64,000 nucleotides of DNA. Source: a bacterium (lineage in GTDB: Bacteria > UBA8248). Below are positions 43,087-53,083 of this stretch, piece after piece. Position numbers and translations under genes: made by a program. The notes beneath the pieces were generated by a model, which worked only from the letters and a program-made list of their open reading frames with translations, did no database searches and was not told the DNA's origin. Numbering within the stretch: the first letter of the stretch is position 1; each line of letters begins with the position of its first letter. The stretch lies in the NCBI GenBank assembly GCA_022825065.1, contig JAJDYR010000045.1, forward strand, positions 1-64,000, in the 5' to 3' direction.

Positions 43087-43722
43087 CTACCGGCTCAGCC
43101 GGAACACTTCCTGCAGGATGGCCTCCGCCTCCGCGTCCGCACCCAGCGAGGCGACGGCGCGCTCCACGAGGTTCTCCGCCTCGGGCGTGCGGTAGCCCAG
43201 CTGCCCCACCAGCACGGCCATGACGTCACCGTACAGGGGCGCGGCCTCTCGACGCTCCGCGGTCGGGAGCGCGACCTCTCCCATCAGTTGAAGCTCCGCG
43301 ATCTCCTCTCTGAGCGTGGAGATCACCTGTTCGGCCTTTTTCCTGCCGATGCCGGGCAGCTTGGTGAGCATCGTGGCGTTCGCCGCCGCGATGGCTTCCG
43401 CGATCTGGAGGGGGGGCAGGCTCATCGCCCGCACCCCGCTCTTGGGGCTGATGCCGGGAACCTTGATGAAAGAGAGGAAAAAGGCTCTTTCTTCCGCGGA
43501 GAGGAAACCCACCAGCCGGGGCAGGAGTTGGCCCGTGGCCACGTTTCCCTCCAGGTAGTGATGGGTGTGGAGTTCCACCGCCTCGCGCGCGCCCATGAGC
43601 GCCTGAAGCTCATGCACCGCGTATCCGCCCACCTGTATTTCATAGGCGACCCCGGTCGGCGTCTTCAGGATGACGAATTCGGCCTGGACGTCGATGATCT
43701 CTCCCGATATCTGCCGGATCAT
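43087..43722 (-). CDS. ruvA: Holliday junction-binding protein RuvA
   Basis: 211 residues: OB-fold domain MIRQISGEIIDVQAEFVILK, helix-hairpin-helix region (IKVPGISPKSGVRAM and LTKLPGIGRKKAEQVI) and the flexible C-terminal domain III that contacts RuvB. The start overlaps the RuvC stop by four bases. Confidence 0.95.
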   Translation of the reverse strand: MIRQISGEIIDVQAEFVILKTPTGVAYEIQVGGYAVHELQALMGAREAVELHTHHYLEGNVATGQLLPRLVGFLSAEERAFFLSFIKVPGISPKSGVRAMSLPPLQIAEAIAAANATMLTKLPGIGRKKAEQVISTLREEIAELQLMGEVALPTAERREAAPLYGDVMAVLVGQLGYRTPEAENLVERAVASLGADAEAEAILQEVFRLSR

Positions 43723-44252
43723 GCGCTGCTCCCGACCGCCTGTTCGCGCCTCAAGTGGCTGCGGTCGATGTGGCAGTACGCCGCGGCGATGGCGTCGGCC
43801 ACGTCGGCGGGTTCGGGCAGATCGTGCAATCGGAGCCGCTGCCGGACCATGTGCTGCACCTGCGACTTCGTGGCGCGTCCGGCGCCGACGAGCGATTTCT
43901 TGATCTCCGTGGCAGCGTAGCTGACTACCTCTACGCCCGCCTGCGATGCGGCGAGGAAGATCACCCCCCGCGCGTGGCCCATGATGATGGAGGTGCGGGG
44001 GTGCTTGTAGTGGCTGTAGAGGTTTTCCACGGCCATGACGTCTGGTCCGTGCGTTTCGATGATGTGGGCGAGGTCCTTGTGCAATTCATAGAGGCGCTTC
44101 TCGATGGGTGCTTTTGAATCGTTTTTGAGGATGCCGCCGTCAACCAGGCATGGTTCGTATTCGCCCTCATCGAGGCGCAAGACGGCGTAGCCCGTCACGC
44201 CAAGGCCGGGGTCCACGCCCAGCACGCGGAATGTGTTTTCAGGTTGCGTCAA
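43719..44252 (-). CDS. ruvC: Crossover junction endodeoxyribonuclease RuvC
   Basis: 177 residues, RNase H fold. Catalytic acids visible: GVDPGLGVTGYAV, MAVENLYSHYKHPRTS and DVADAIAAAYCH. Resolves Holliday junctions after RuvAB. Lies 31 nt behind YebC. Confidence 0.95.
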   Translation of the reverse strand: MTQPENTFRVLGVDPGLGVTGYAVLRLDEGEYEPCLVDGGILKNDSKAPIEKRLYELHKDLAHIIETHGPDVMAVENLYSHYKHPRTSIIMGHARGVIFLAASQAGVEVVSYAATEIKKSLVGAGRATKSQVQHMVRQRLRLHDLPEPADVADAIAAAYCHIDRSHLRREQAVGSSA

Positions 44253-44283
44253 GAGAAAACCCCACGGGCGGTGGGTTGTGCGT

Positions 44284-45033
44284 TTATGCGGATGCTTCCG
44301 CCATCTGTTCTTCTGAGATATCGAAGTTCGCGTAGACGTTCTGCACGTCGTCGTTGTCCTCGAGCGCCTCCATGAGGCGGAGCATCTGCTCCGCTTCCTT
44401 GCCCTCGAGCTTCACCGTCGATTTGGGCAGCATGGCGAGCTCGGCCGATTCCGCCGGTATCCCGCTTTGCTCGAGCGCCTCGCGCACGGTCTCGAACGCA
44501 TCCGGCGAGGTGTGGATTTCGAACAGATCGTCGGTGGATTCGAAGTCCTCCGCCCCCGCTTCGAGGGCGAGTTCCATGAGCGTTTCCTCGTCCACGCTCT
44601 CCTGGGGGATGAGGAACAAGCCTTTTTTCTCGAAATTCCACGCCACGGCGTTCGGCTCCGCCATGGTGCCGTTGTTCTTCGTCAGGATGTGGCGGATTTC
44701 CGCGCCCGTGCGGTTGCGGTTGTCGGTGAGCACAGAGATGAGGATCGCCACCCCGTTGGGGCCGTAGCCCTCATAGGCGCATTCCTCGTAGCTCACGCCT
44801 TCGAGTTCGCCCGTTCCCTTGGCGATGGCGCGCGCGATGTTGTCCTGGGGCATGTTGGCCCCTTTCGCCGTCTGGATGGCCGTGCGCAGCCGGGGATTGC
44901 CGTCGGGGTCTCCCCCGCCGAGACGGGCCGCGATGGTGATTTCCTTGATGAGTTTGGTGAAAATCTTGCCGCGCTTGGCGTCGAGCGCGCCTTTTTTCCG
45001 CTTGATGGTGCTCCATTTGGAATGACCGGACAT
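44284..45033 (-). CDS. YebC/PmpR family protein
   Basis: 249 residues beginning [20 protein letters not shown], the family signature; [19 protein letters not shown] and [13 protein letters not shown] follow. YebC proteins act as transcription regulators or, in recent work, help ribosomes through difficult proline motifs. GGAG stands eight bases before ATG 45033. First gene of the yebC-ruvCAB-DUF2905 operon, a widely conserved order. Confidence 0.93.
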   Translation of the reverse strand: MSGHSKWSTIKRKKGALDAKRGKIFTKLIKEITIAARLGGGDPDGNPRLRTAIQTAKGANMPQDNIARAIAKGTGELEGVSYEECAYEGYGPNGVAILISVLTDNRNRTGAEIRHILTKNNGTMAEPNAVAWNFEKKGLFLIPQESVDEETLMELALEAGAEDFESTDDLFEIHTSPDAFETVREALEQSGIPAESAELAMLPKSTVKLEGKEAEQMLRLMEALEDNDDVQNVYANFDISEEQMAEASA

Positions 45034-45280
45034 GACGGGTGCTCCTACGATTCTCCTGCGGTGGGTTCTATCCCTCTCCAGCCGAAGGGCATTCGTCTTC
45101 ATGAGGCATTCTGACTATAATTTCTAGCATGGGAGAGCGGTGGGAGTAAAGACTTGAATGATCGGGAGCCGGTTCCCACCTGAAACATTTCGCGTGGACA
45201 CTCGTGTGCCGAGGTGATATTTTTCCGCCAGACATTTCCGGGGAGGATGGGTCCTGAGCGCTCAAAAAACAGCATCATCC

Positions 45281-46243
45281 ATGAATCCCGTCGAAAGAGG
45301 CGTGCGGACGCTTCGGATCGAGGCCGAGGCGCTCGCCGGACTCATCGAGCGGCTGGATGAGGGGTTCATCAAGGCGGTCGATATCGTTCTGGGGTGCAAG
45401 GGCAAGGTCGCCGTCACCGGCATGGGGAAGAGCGGTCTGATCGGACAGAAGATCTCCGCCACCCTCGCGAGCACGGGCACGCCCTCTTACTTTCTCCATC
45501 CCGCCGAGGGCGTCCACGGCGATTTGGGCATGGTGACGAAAGACGACGCCGTCGTCGCGCTCTCCTACAGCGGCGAGACGGACGAGGTGGTGCGCATCCT
45601 GCCCGTCTTCGCCCGTCTGGGCGCGCCGCTCATCGCCATCACCGGGACCGGGAACTCCACCCTCTGGCGCGCGGCGCAGGCCGTGTTGAACATTCACGTG
45701 AAAGAAGAGGCCTGCCCGATTCAACTCGCGCCCACGGCGAGCAGCACCGCCGCCCTGGCCATGGGCGATGCGCTCGCGATGGCCGTTCTGGAGGCGCGCG
45801 GGTTTCAGCCCGAGGATTTCGCCCGCTTTCATCCCGGAGGTTCAATCGGGAAGAAGCTCATTCGCGTGAAAGAGTTGATGGTCACAGGCGGCGACGTTCC
45901 GCGGGTGGAGGAGGCGGCCCCTCTGTCTCAGGTCGTGCGCGAGATGAGCGCCAAGAGGCTGGGGATGACGTGCGTGACGGGCGCGGAGCTCGAACTGCGC
46001 GGCGTCGTCACGGACGGGGACTTGAGGCGCGCAATGGAAAAGATAGGTGATCTGCCCGACTTGAAGGCTCGGGATCTGATGACGTCCGCTCCGAAGACGA
46101 TCGACCAGAACGAAATGGCCGCCGCCGCGGTTCAGATGATGGAGGCGAGCGCCATCACATGCCTGGCGGTCACCGCCGGGCCTGATGGACGCCTGGCGGG
46201 CGTGCTGCATCTGCACCATCTGTTGCGCGCAGGCGTGGTGTAA
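45281..46243 (+). CDS. kdsD: D-arabinose-5-phosphate isomerase KdsD/KpsF
   Basis: Makes arabinose-5-phosphate for Kdo, implying lipopolysaccharide. 320 residues: SIS domain with TGMGKSGLIGQKISATLAST, LHPAEGVHGDLGM and ALSYSGETDEV, then LAPTASSTAALAMGDALA, then two CBS domains (from about residue 200). The downstream Kdo genes are not adjacent. A TATAAT lies at 45116-45121 in the spacer shared with yebC, without a convincing -35. Confidence 0.92.
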   Translation: MNPVERGVRTLRIEAEALAGLIERLDEGFIKAVDIVLGCKGKVAVTGMGKSGLIGQKISATLASTGTPSYFLHPAEGVHGDLGMVTKDDAVVALSYSGETDEVVRILPVFARLGAPLIAITGTGNSTLWRAAQAVLNIHVKEEACPIQLAPTASSTAALAMGDALAMAVLEARGFQPEDFARFHPGGSIGKKLIRVKELMVTGGDVPRVEEAAPLSQVVREMSAKRLGMTCVTGAELELRGVVTDGDLRRAMEKIGDLPDLKARDLMTSAPKTIDQNEMAAAAVQMMEASAITCLAVTAGPDGRLAGVLHLHHLLRAGVV

Positions 46244-46300
46244 GGGTTTTCCCCTCAGGCTGAATTCTCGAATGATCCGGGCGCGGCGTCGACCCGTCCC

Positions 46301-47044
46301 TCACTTCCACCCCGAAGGCCCGAAAATCAAAAGAGCGAGCGCTGCGGCTATCATCAGCACGATACCACCCGCAAAGCCCAGAGCGGGCGGGATGCGTCCG
46401 CGAAGCAGCCTGCCCAGCAGGAATCCGGCGACGGCCGGTAGAATCGACACGGCGGAGCGAGCCGACTCGAAGGCTCCCAGCGCGCCCGAGCCGCTCAGGA
46501 TGGCAATCTGAACGCTCGCGAATACAAGTGCCGCGGTATAGGTGAGCCGCATCATCCGGGCGCGGCCCGCGCCCGTGCTGTCGAGATACATGATGCTGAT
46601 GGGGTTGCCCGCGTATGAGAAGCCGCTCAGGCCGCCTGCGAAGAACCCGGCCAGGTAGGTGAAGAAGGTCTCGTCCCGCATGTCGAGTTGGACTCTCTGG
46701 CGCGAGATGCTGTAGACGGCGAACAACAGGACGAGGATGCCCACCGACCACTTGAGGAACGTGGGCGGGCTGGAGATCAGAGTCAGCACGCCCACGGCGG
46801 CGCCCGCCGCGCCCGCGCCCAGGAAAGGCATGAGGCGTTTGAGAGATGCTGCGGGAACGCCGCCCCCGATCGCGCGAATCGCCATGAGAATCAGGTTCGG
46901 CAGCGAGAGAGTGAGCACGGAATCGCGCACCCCGATGAGAGCGCCCAGCGCAGGCGTCGCCAAGAGGCCGAAGTCAATCCCCGCGGCTCCTTCGAGAAAC
47001 GCCGCGGCGAAGACGAGAAGCGTGATATCCCAGGATGGCCACAT
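46301..47044 (-). CDS. TSUP (TauE/SafE) family membrane permease
   Basis: 247 residues, seven or eight hydrophobic segments: LLVFAAAFLEGAAGIDFGLL, the internal repeat FFAGGLSGFSYAGNPISIMY. The family exports or imports sulfite, sulfoacetate or other organosulfur anions; substrate not determinable. It follows the amidohydrolase gene by 18 nt, so the two may be linked. Confidence 0.82.
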   Translation of the reverse strand: MWPSWDITLLVFAAAFLEGAAGIDFGLLATPALGALIGVRDSVLTLSLPNLILMAIRAIGGGVPAASLKRLMPFLGAGAAGAAVGVLTLISSPPTFLKWSVGILVLLFAVYSISRQRVQLDMRDETFFTYLAGFFAGGLSGFSYAGNPISIMYLDSTGAGRARMMRLTYTAALVFASVQIAILSGSGALGAFESARSAVSILPAVAGFLLGRLLRGRIPPALGFAGGIVLMIAAALALLIFGPSGWK

Positions 47045-47062
47045 CGGTTCGGGCGTATCCGG

Positions 47063-48046
47063 CTAGAGGTTCAACAGGCGCTGGATGTTCTTGTGCGAAA
47101 CGTTCTCGTATTCTTCCTGGCTCAGTCCCGATTGCCGGAGCGTTTCGACCGCCTCGGTGTCGGTCATGTCGTAGGGCAGGTCCGTGCCCAGCACGACCCG
47201 GTCTCCCCCCATCACGTCCACCAGGAAGCGCACGACGGGCGGATGGAACACCAGCATGTCCAGATAGAAGTTCGAGCGGAGGTATTCCAGCGGCGGACGC
47301 GATATTTTCTTGCACTCGGGCCGCACCTTCCACCCGTGGGCGAATCGGCCGACCAGATAGGGCGCGGTTCCCCCGCCGTGCAGGAAGATGAAGGTGAGAT
47401 TGGGCAGCCTGTCGAATATGCCGGAGAAGATGAGCCGTCCGATGCTGTTCGCGCTCTCGGTGGGGAAGCCGACGAGGTTGAACAGGTGGTATTCCTTCAT
47501 CTGCGCCGCACCCGCCGGATTGGCCGGATGAACGATGATGGGCACGTCCATACCGGCAGCCGCCTCGTAGATGGGATGGAAACGCTCATCGTCGAGATAC
47601 CGGCCGTTCACGTTCGTGCTGAGAAAACCTCCCTTGAGGCCCAGCTTGTTCACGGAGCGTTCGAGTTCTTTGACCGAAAGCTCGGTGTTCTGGGCGGGCA
47701 GGGAGGCCAGCCCATGAAATTTCGTGGGGTGTTTCTCGATGATGGCGGCGTAGGCGTCGTTCGCCGTTTTGCAGAGTTCATCGGCAAGGCCGTCGTCCGC
47801 CCAGTAGCAGCCCGGGTTCGACGAGAAGGAGAGGATATTCATGTCCAGGTTCATCTCGTCCATGGTCTCGAGTCTCAAATCCACGTTGGTGAAAGGCTCG
47901 ATGGGCGGGTGCATCATGCCCTTGATGTCCACGACGCGCTTGCCTTCGGCGTTCGTGGTGAGCTTCACGCCGTAGCGCGGGCCCTCTTTTTCGAGGATTT
48001 CAAAGTATTCGTCCGGGTAGATGTGGCAATGGGCGTCGATGTGCAT
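47063..48046 (-). CDS. Amidohydrolase 2 / ACMSD-like decarboxylase
   Basis: About 327 residues, TIM-barrel metal hydrolase. Metal ligands: IDAHCHIYP (HxH), PIIVHPANP, FLHGGGTAPYL and GTDLPYDM. The FFLHGG and GTD pattern is that of aminocarboxymuconate-semialdehyde decarboxylase-type enzymes, which decarboxylate aromatic or muconate-like acids. The second in-frame ATG (48046) is preferred because GGAG is eight bases upstream; the first ATG at 48061 has no visible ribosome binding site. Confidence 0.85.
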   Translation of the reverse strand: MHIDAHCHIYPDEYFEILEKEGPRYGVKLTTNAEGKRVVDIKGMMHPPIEPFTNVDLRLETMDEMNLDMNILSFSSNPGCYWADDGLADELCKTANDAYAAIIEKHPTKFHGLASLPAQNTELSVKELERSVNKLGLKGGFLSTNVNGRYLDDERFHPIYEAAAGMDVPIIVHPANPAGAAQMKEYHLFNLVGFPTESANSIGRLIFSGIFDRLPNLTFIFLHGGGTAPYLVGRFAHGWKVRPECKKISRPPLEYLRSNFYLDMLVFHPPVVRFLVDVMGGDRVVLGTDLPYDMTDTEAVETLRQSGLSQEEYENVSHKNIQRLLNL

Positions 48047-48198
48047 TCTTGTAATCTCCATGAGTAGAAAGGCCGACCCGGATTGTTAGCACCCGTGAAC
48101 GAGAGGTGTCAATGAAAGAACGTCATCTTGCGGGTGGGACGAGGACAGGGGGAACCCGGTGAGTTCTCAAGACTTCCGCGTCGACTCGAAAAAGAGAT

Positions 48199-48975
48199 TC
48201 AGGGTTTCACGGCCCGGATGGTCGCGCTTGCGAGTTCGGGTGTGACGTAGGGCTTGCGCCCGATGATTTCCACGTCGACGAAACCGGCCTCCCGCAGCCC
48301 GGCGACGTACGCATCCTCGCTGATCGCGCCCGCGATGCACGCGCACCAGTCCGCGATGGAGGCTTCTCCGGGGGGCTCGATGGTTTCTTTTCCAGTTGTG
48401 TCGCTCGCCCTGATGACGTCTGAAACCACAAAACGTCCGCCCGGACGCAGCACGCGAAACGATTCGCGGAACACGGCCGCCTTGTCCGGCGAGAGGTTGA
48501 TGACGCAGTTGCTGATGACGACGTCGACCGAGCCGCCTTCCAACGGCATGTTCTCCATCTCGCCCTTTCTGAACGAGACGTTCGGAAGCCCCATGCTCCG
48601 CCTGTTTCGCTCCGCTTTTTCCAGCATGGCGTCCGTCATGTCGAGGCCGATGACGCTCCCGCGAGGCCCCACCTCCTTCGCGGCGAGAAAACAGTCCAGC
48701 CCCGCGCCCGAACCCAGGTCCAGCAGCGTCTCGCCCGGCTCGGGCGCAGCGTCCAGGATCGGGGTTCCGCACCCCGCGTTCGCGCTCAGAACGTCCGGGG
48801 GAAGCTCCTCCACGGCCTCTTTCGCATAGCCGATGCTTCGGATATTCTCTGCGCCCATAGGCATCTCGGCGTCTGCCTCCCCGCAACAGGAAACCTCCCC
48901 TGTGGCGACTCTCGCATAGAGTTCCCGAACCGCGCTTTTGATGTTTCCCGCATCATCGCAGCATTCTGCAGACAT
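48199..48975 (-). CDS. arsM: Arsenite S-adenosylmethionine methyltransferase ArsM
   Basis: 258 residues; methylates As(III) for detoxification. LLDLGSGAGLDCFLAAKEVG is the SAM site, and cysteines in SNCVINLSPDK and DWCACIAGAI, plus an N-terminal ECC and SCC, match the arsenic-binding cysteines of ArsM. ATG 48975 has GAGGAG nine bases upstream. No ArsR, ArsC or efflux gene is nearby. Confidence 0.9.
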   Translation of the reverse strand: MSAECCDDAGNIKSAVRELYARVATGEVSCCGEADAEMPMGAENIRSIGYAKEAVEELPPDVLSANAGCGTPILDAAPEPGETLLDLGSGAGLDCFLAAKEVGPRGSVIGLDMTDAMLEKAERNRRSMGLPNVSFRKGEMENMPLEGGSVDVVISNCVINLSPDKAAVFRESFRVLRPGGRFVVSDVIRASDTTGKETIEPPGEASIADWCACIAGAISEDAYVAGLREAGFVDVEIIGRKPYVTPELASATIRAVKP

Positions 48976-49113
48976 GAACCGAAACTCCTCCCTGATGGCT
49001 TTCAGGCATCCGGAGCAAACGCACCGGATTCGAACAGGATAACAAGTATGCGCGAGAGGGGGGAAGGGGGCATGTCCGTCTGCCGACCGAAATGGCATTT
49101 TTAAGCGTAACGT

Positions 49114-49201
49114 ATTATATATCAATAAGATAAATTCACGGTTTTTTATCGAAAAACCCCGTGAATTTACCGGAATTTATCGAATTTTTCGGAAATTCCG
49201 T
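49114..49201. promoter_or_regulatory. AT-rich promoter and palindrome cluster upstream of arsM
   Basis: On the minus strand TATAAT (49119-49114) could be a -10 for arsM. Next to it, AAATTCACGG (49132-49141) pairs with CCGTGAATTT (49159-49168), and a second inverted repeat (CGGAATTT / AAATTCCG) spans about 49171-49201. This is a marked AT-rich island in a GC-rich genome, possibly an operator or, alternatively, a terminator for the short gene at 49136-49369. Confidence 0.45.
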
Positions 49202-49369
49202 GTCCGGGCGCGCCCACCCGTTGCCGGAGGAGCGCGTCATGGGGGCGGCGCCCGTGCGCAGGCGGCGCGTGAGGTTCAAGCGCTTCGGGCCGGCCGCCGC
49301 GTTCGCTCCCCGCGGGAGATACATCCGCTCTGACCGGATGAAGACATCTTCTGGAATTTTCACCGCCAT
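49136..49369 (-). CDS. Possible small basic protein, unknown
   Basis: 77 residues starting MAVKIPEDVFIRSERMYLPR after GAGGAAGAGGCG, a plausible ribosome binding site. Arg/Lys-rich middle (RLNLTRRLRT), no domain recognised, and the stop lies inside the AT-rich palindrome. The N-terminal codons look coding; the C-terminal part may not be. The stretch 49370-49657 upstream of polA has no other feature. Confidence 0.3.
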   Translation of the reverse strand: MAVKIPEDVFIRSERMYLPRGANAAAGPKRLNLTRRLRTGAAPMTRSSGNGWARPDTEFPKNSINSGKFTGFFDKKP

Positions 49370-49657
49370 CGCCTCTTCCTCATGAACGCCGCTCGGGCCG
49401 CCCCGGCGCTTGACAGGCCGGTTCGCGGGGGAGCCGCGCCGCGCCGGCGGACCTTCGCCGCTGCGGCAATTGCGGGGAAATGCGCGCCGCCGCCATCCGC
49501 CCGCCGGTTACGGCCGATGCGGCGGATTACAACGAGCGCGAGGCGTTGTATAAAGGGCCGGGCGGATGATTGCGATTTCAGGCCGGAGTTGCGGGAAAAC
49601 CGCTTCCGCCCAAATTTGAACCAGGGCCGCTTCCATTCCTCTTTCACGCGCCGGGAC

Positions 49658-52390
49658 ATGACGGAAGACAAGAAACGAATCTATCTCATCGACGGCTCGG
49701 GCTACATGTTCCGGGCCTATTACGGCACGATGCGCCAGCGTCTCTCGAACTCGAAGGGCGTGCCCACGGGCGGCACGCTGGCGTTCGCCCGAATGCTCCT
49801 GAAGGTGATACGCGAGCGCGCGCCCGAGTACGTCGCCATCGCCTTCGACCGCCCCGAGCCCACCTTCCGCCACGAACTCTACCCCGCCTACAAGGGAAAC
49901 CGCGACGCGGCGCCCGAAGACCTGGTCGAGCAGATCCCCTACATGCACCGCGTGGTCGAGGTGCTGCGCATTCCGCTTCTCGTCCAGGTCGGGGCCGAGG
50001 CGGACGACATCATCGGAACGCTGGCCGCGCGCGCCGAAGCGGAGGACTTCGAGGTCGTCCTGGTGACGGCGGACAAGGATTTCGCCCAGCTTGTCTCCGA
50101 TAAAGTGCGCATCTGGGATCCCATGAAGGACGAGGAGATGGGGCCTGCGGAAATCGAGGCCAAATGGGGCGTGCCGCCCGAGAAATTCGTGGACATACAG
50201 GCGCTCATGGGCGATTCGACGGACAACATCCCCGGCGTGCCGGGCATCGGCGAGAAAACCGCCGTCGCCCTGATCCGGCAGTTCGGCGGACTCGAAGAGG
50301 TGCTCGCTTCGACGGAAGAGATAAAGCGCCCCAAGCAGCGCGAGAACATCGAGGAAAACGTCGATATGGCGCGCCTCTCGCGGGAGCTTTGCACCATCAA
50401 GCGCGACCTGGCGCTCGAAGGAGACCTCGAATCCTGCCGTCTCGGCGACGCCGACATCGAGGCGGGCCGGAAACTCTTCGTCGAGGAACTCGAATTCAAG
50501 AACGTCATCGAGCAACTCCCCGGCTACAGCGAATCCGACGCCGCGGAGGATGCGTCCGGGGAGGCGGATCCCGCAGCCGAAGAGGAGGAGCGCGACTACC
50601 ACACCATCCGAACGCTCGATGATCTCACGTCGATGATTGCGGAACTCGAAAAGGCGGGGCGCTTCGCGTTCGATCTGGAAACCACCTCGCTCGACCCCAT
50701 GAAGGCGCGGGTCGTGGGCTTCAGCTTCTCCGCCGCTGCGGGCCGCGCGTTCTACGTTCCCGTGGGGCACGAGATGATGGACGCGGGCCCCCAGCTTCCC
50801 CTCGAAAACGTGCTGGCCGAAGTCTCCCCGCTTCTGGAATCGCCCGATATCGAGAAAATCGGCCAGAACATCAAATACGACATTGCGGTGCTCAAAGAGG
50901 CCGGCCATGAGGTTCGAGGCCCCCTGTTCGACACCATGCTCGCCTCCTACCTCCTGCTCTCAAGCCGCAGGAGCCACGGGATGGACCACCTGGCGCAGGA
51001 GTATTTCGGGGTGACGACCATCAAATACGCCGACCTGTGCGGCAAGGGCGCGAAGGAGATTCCCTTCTCCCACGTACCCGTCGAGGCGGCGGCTCCCTAC
51101 GCCTGCCAGGATGCGGACATCACCTTCCGCCTGGCCCTGGAGATGGCCCCGCAGCTCGAAAACGACGGGCTGAGGAATCTCTTCGAGGAACTCGAAGTCC
51201 CCCTCCTGCGCGTCCTGCTCGACATGGAGCGCGCGGGCATCCGGCTGGATCGGGGGTTTCTGCAGAATATGGGCAAGGAACTCGAAGCGCGCCTGGAGCA
51301 GATGACGAGCGACATCCACGGGCTGGCGGGCGAGACGTTCAACATCAACTCCACCCAGCAGCTGCGCGTCATCCTTTTCGAGAAGCTGAACCTGCCCGTG
51401 ATCAAGCGAACGAAAACGGGGCCTTCCACCGACATCGACACGCTGGAGCGGTTGGCACCTCAGCACCCCCTGCCGCAGGAGATTCTGAACTTCCGCCAGC
51501 TGTCGAAGCTCAAGAGCACCTACGTGGACACCCTGCCCGAACTCGTGAACGCCCGGACGGGCCGCATCCACGCGCGCTTCAACCAGACGGTCGCCGCCAC
51601 GGGCCGCCTGAGCGGTTCGGACCCCAATCTGCAGAACATCCCCATCCGCACGGAGCTGGGCCGCCAGATCCGCCGGGCCTTCCTGCCCGAGGAGGGGTGG
51701 AAGCTCCTCTCCGCGGATTACAGCCAGATCGAATTAAGAGTGCTGGCGCACTTCACGAACGACCCGGCACTCGTCGACGCCTTCGGCAAGGGAGAGGACA
51801 TCCACGCCACGACCGCCTCGGCCGTCTACGGCGTGCCGCTCGAAGGCGTCGACTCCGAAATGCGCCGCGTCGCCAAGGCGGTGAACTTCGGGATCATCTA
51901 CGGGCAGGGCGCCTTCGGCCTCTCCCAGGCCATCGGGGTCCCCCAGTCCGAGGCGCGCTCGTTCATCGACACCTATTTCGAGCGCTTCGCCGCCGTGCCC
52001 GCCTTCGTGGACGAGACCATCGAGGGAGGCCGCGCGCGCGGCTACGTCTCCACCATCATGGGCCGGCGCAGGTATCTGCCGGATCTGAACAGCCGGAACC
52101 GCAACGCGAAAAACGCCGCCGAGCGGACGGCGGTGAACTCCGTCATCCAGGGGAGCGCCGCCGACGTCATCAAGCTCGCGATGATAGCCATCGCCGACCG
52201 CCTGAAGCGGGAGGAGAAGCAGGCGCGCATGCTCGTGCAGGTCCACGATGAACTCTTGTTCGAGATACCGCCCACGGAAATCGAGGCCGTGGCCGCCCTC
52301 GTCGCAGAGGAGATGCGCGGCGCCATGCCCCTGCACGTACCGCTCGACGTGGACGTGAGCACGGGCGGGAACTGGGGCGAGCTCAAGTAG
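49658..52390 (+). CDS. polA: DNA polymerase I
   Basis: 910 residues with all three domains: 5'-3' nuclease (about 1-300; YLIDGSGYMFRAYYGTMRQR and VTADKDFAQLV), 3'-5' exonuclease with its acids present (RFAFDLETTSL, NIKYDIAVL, YACQDADI), and polymerase with motif A DYSQIELRVLAH (about 686), motif B RRVAKAVNFGIIYGQGAFG and motif C VQVHDELLFE. Proofreading should be intact. ATG 49658 begins the conserved region; an open frame further upstream has no family counterpart. Confidence 0.95.
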   Translation: MTEDKKRIYLIDGSGYMFRAYYGTMRQRLSNSKGVPTGGTLAFARMLLKVIRERAPEYVAIAFDRPEPTFRHELYPAYKGNRDAAPEDLVEQIPYMHRVVEVLRIPLLVQVGAEADDIIGTLAARAEAEDFEVVLVTADKDFAQLVSDKVRIWDPMKDEEMGPAEIEAKWGVPPEKFVDIQALMGDSTDNIPGVPGIGEKTAVALIRQFGGLEEVLASTEEIKRPKQRENIEENVDMARLSRELCTIKRDLALEGDLESCRLGDADIEAGRKLFVEELEFKNVIEQLPGYSESDAAEDASGEADPAAEEEERDYHTIRTLDDLTSMIAELEKAGRFAFDLETTSLDPMKARVVGFSFSAAAGRAFYVPVGHEMMDAGPQLPLENVLAEVSPLLESPDIEKIGQNIKYDIAVLKEAGHEVRGPLFDTMLASYLLLSSRRSHGMDHLAQEYFGVTTIKYADLCGKGAKEIPFSHVPVEAAAPYACQDADITFRLALEMAPQLENDGLRNLFEELEVPLLRVLLDMERAGIRLDRGFLQNMGKELEARLEQMTSDIHGLAGETFNINSTQQLRVILFEKLNLPVIKRTKTGPSTDIDTLERLAPQHPLPQEILNFRQLSKLKSTYVDTLPELVNARTGRIHARFNQTVAATGRLSGSDPNLQNIPIRTELGRQIRRAFLPEEGWKLLSADYSQIELRVLAHFTNDPALVDAFGKGEDIHATTASAVYGVPLEGVDSEMRRVAKAVNFGIIYGQGAFGLSQAIGVPQSEARSFIDTYFERFAAVPAFVDETIEGGRARGYVSTIMGRRRYLPDLNSRNRNAKNAAERTAVNSVIQGSAADVIKLAMIAIADRLKREEKQARMLVQVHDELLFEIPPTEIEAVAALVAEEMRGAMPLHVPLDVDVSTGGNWGELK

Positions 52391-52408
52391 CGGAGGCGCG
52401 CGTTCGCC

Positions 52409-53071
52409 ATGTCCAATCTCTACGCGGTCGGCGACATCCACGGCCAGATTCACATGCTCGAAGCCCTGGTGGAGCGCGCGCCCTTCCGGGAAGAGGATGA
52501 GATCGTCTTTCTCGGCGATTTCATCGACCGGGGGCGTGATTCCAAGGCCGTTGTCGAGTTCCTGCTCGGTTTCAGGCGCGAATTCCCAAAAACCGTGTTC
52601 CTGCGCGGCAATCACGAGGACATGCTCCTGGATTATCTCGCAGGCGGCGGGAGCTATTACCCGGGCGTCTATCTTATGAACGGCGGCGAAGCGACGCTGG
52701 AGAACTACCGCGATGAGAGGGGCGACGTCCGCATCCCGCCCGAGCATCTGAAATTCCTGAACGCTCTCGAATGGATTCACGTGAGCCGCGGGTTCATCTT
52801 CGTGCATGCGGGCCTGAGGCCGGGCGTTCCCATCGACAGGCAGGACCCGATGGATATGGTCTGGATACGGGAGGAGTTTTTCCATGCGCAATACGATTTC
52901 GGAAAGCCCGTCGTGTTCGGGCACACGCCGGGGTGGGAGATAAAAAACGTGCTTCCCTTTTATCTGGGCATCGACACGAGCGCCGTGCACGGCGGGCGCC
53001 TGACCTGCGTGCAGCTCGCCGAGGGCGAACTCGTGGAATGCCACCAGGTTTCCTCGCGGGAAGTGGAATGA
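52409..53071 (+). CDS. Ser/Thr protein phosphatase-like metallophosphoesterase
   Basis: 220 residues, the length of bacterial PrpA/PrpB-type enzymes. The metal motifs are in order: YAVGDIHGQ, FLGDFIDRGRDS, FLRGNHEDM, VFGHTPGW and GIDTSAVHGG. It lies 18 nt after polA and 12 nt before the RNase R gene, so the three are probably one transcript. Confidence 0.9.
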   Translation: MSNLYAVGDIHGQIHMLEALVERAPFREEDEIVFLGDFIDRGRDSKAVVEFLLGFRREFPKTVFLRGNHEDMLLDYLAGGGSYYPGVYLMNGGEATLENYRDERGDVRIPPEHLKFLNALEWIHVSRGFIFVHAGLRPGVPIDRQDPMDMVWIREEFFHAQYDFGKPVVFGHTPGWEIKNVLPFYLGIDTSAVHGGRLTCVQLAEGELVECHQVSSREVE

Positions 53072-53083
53072 GATGAATCGCAC

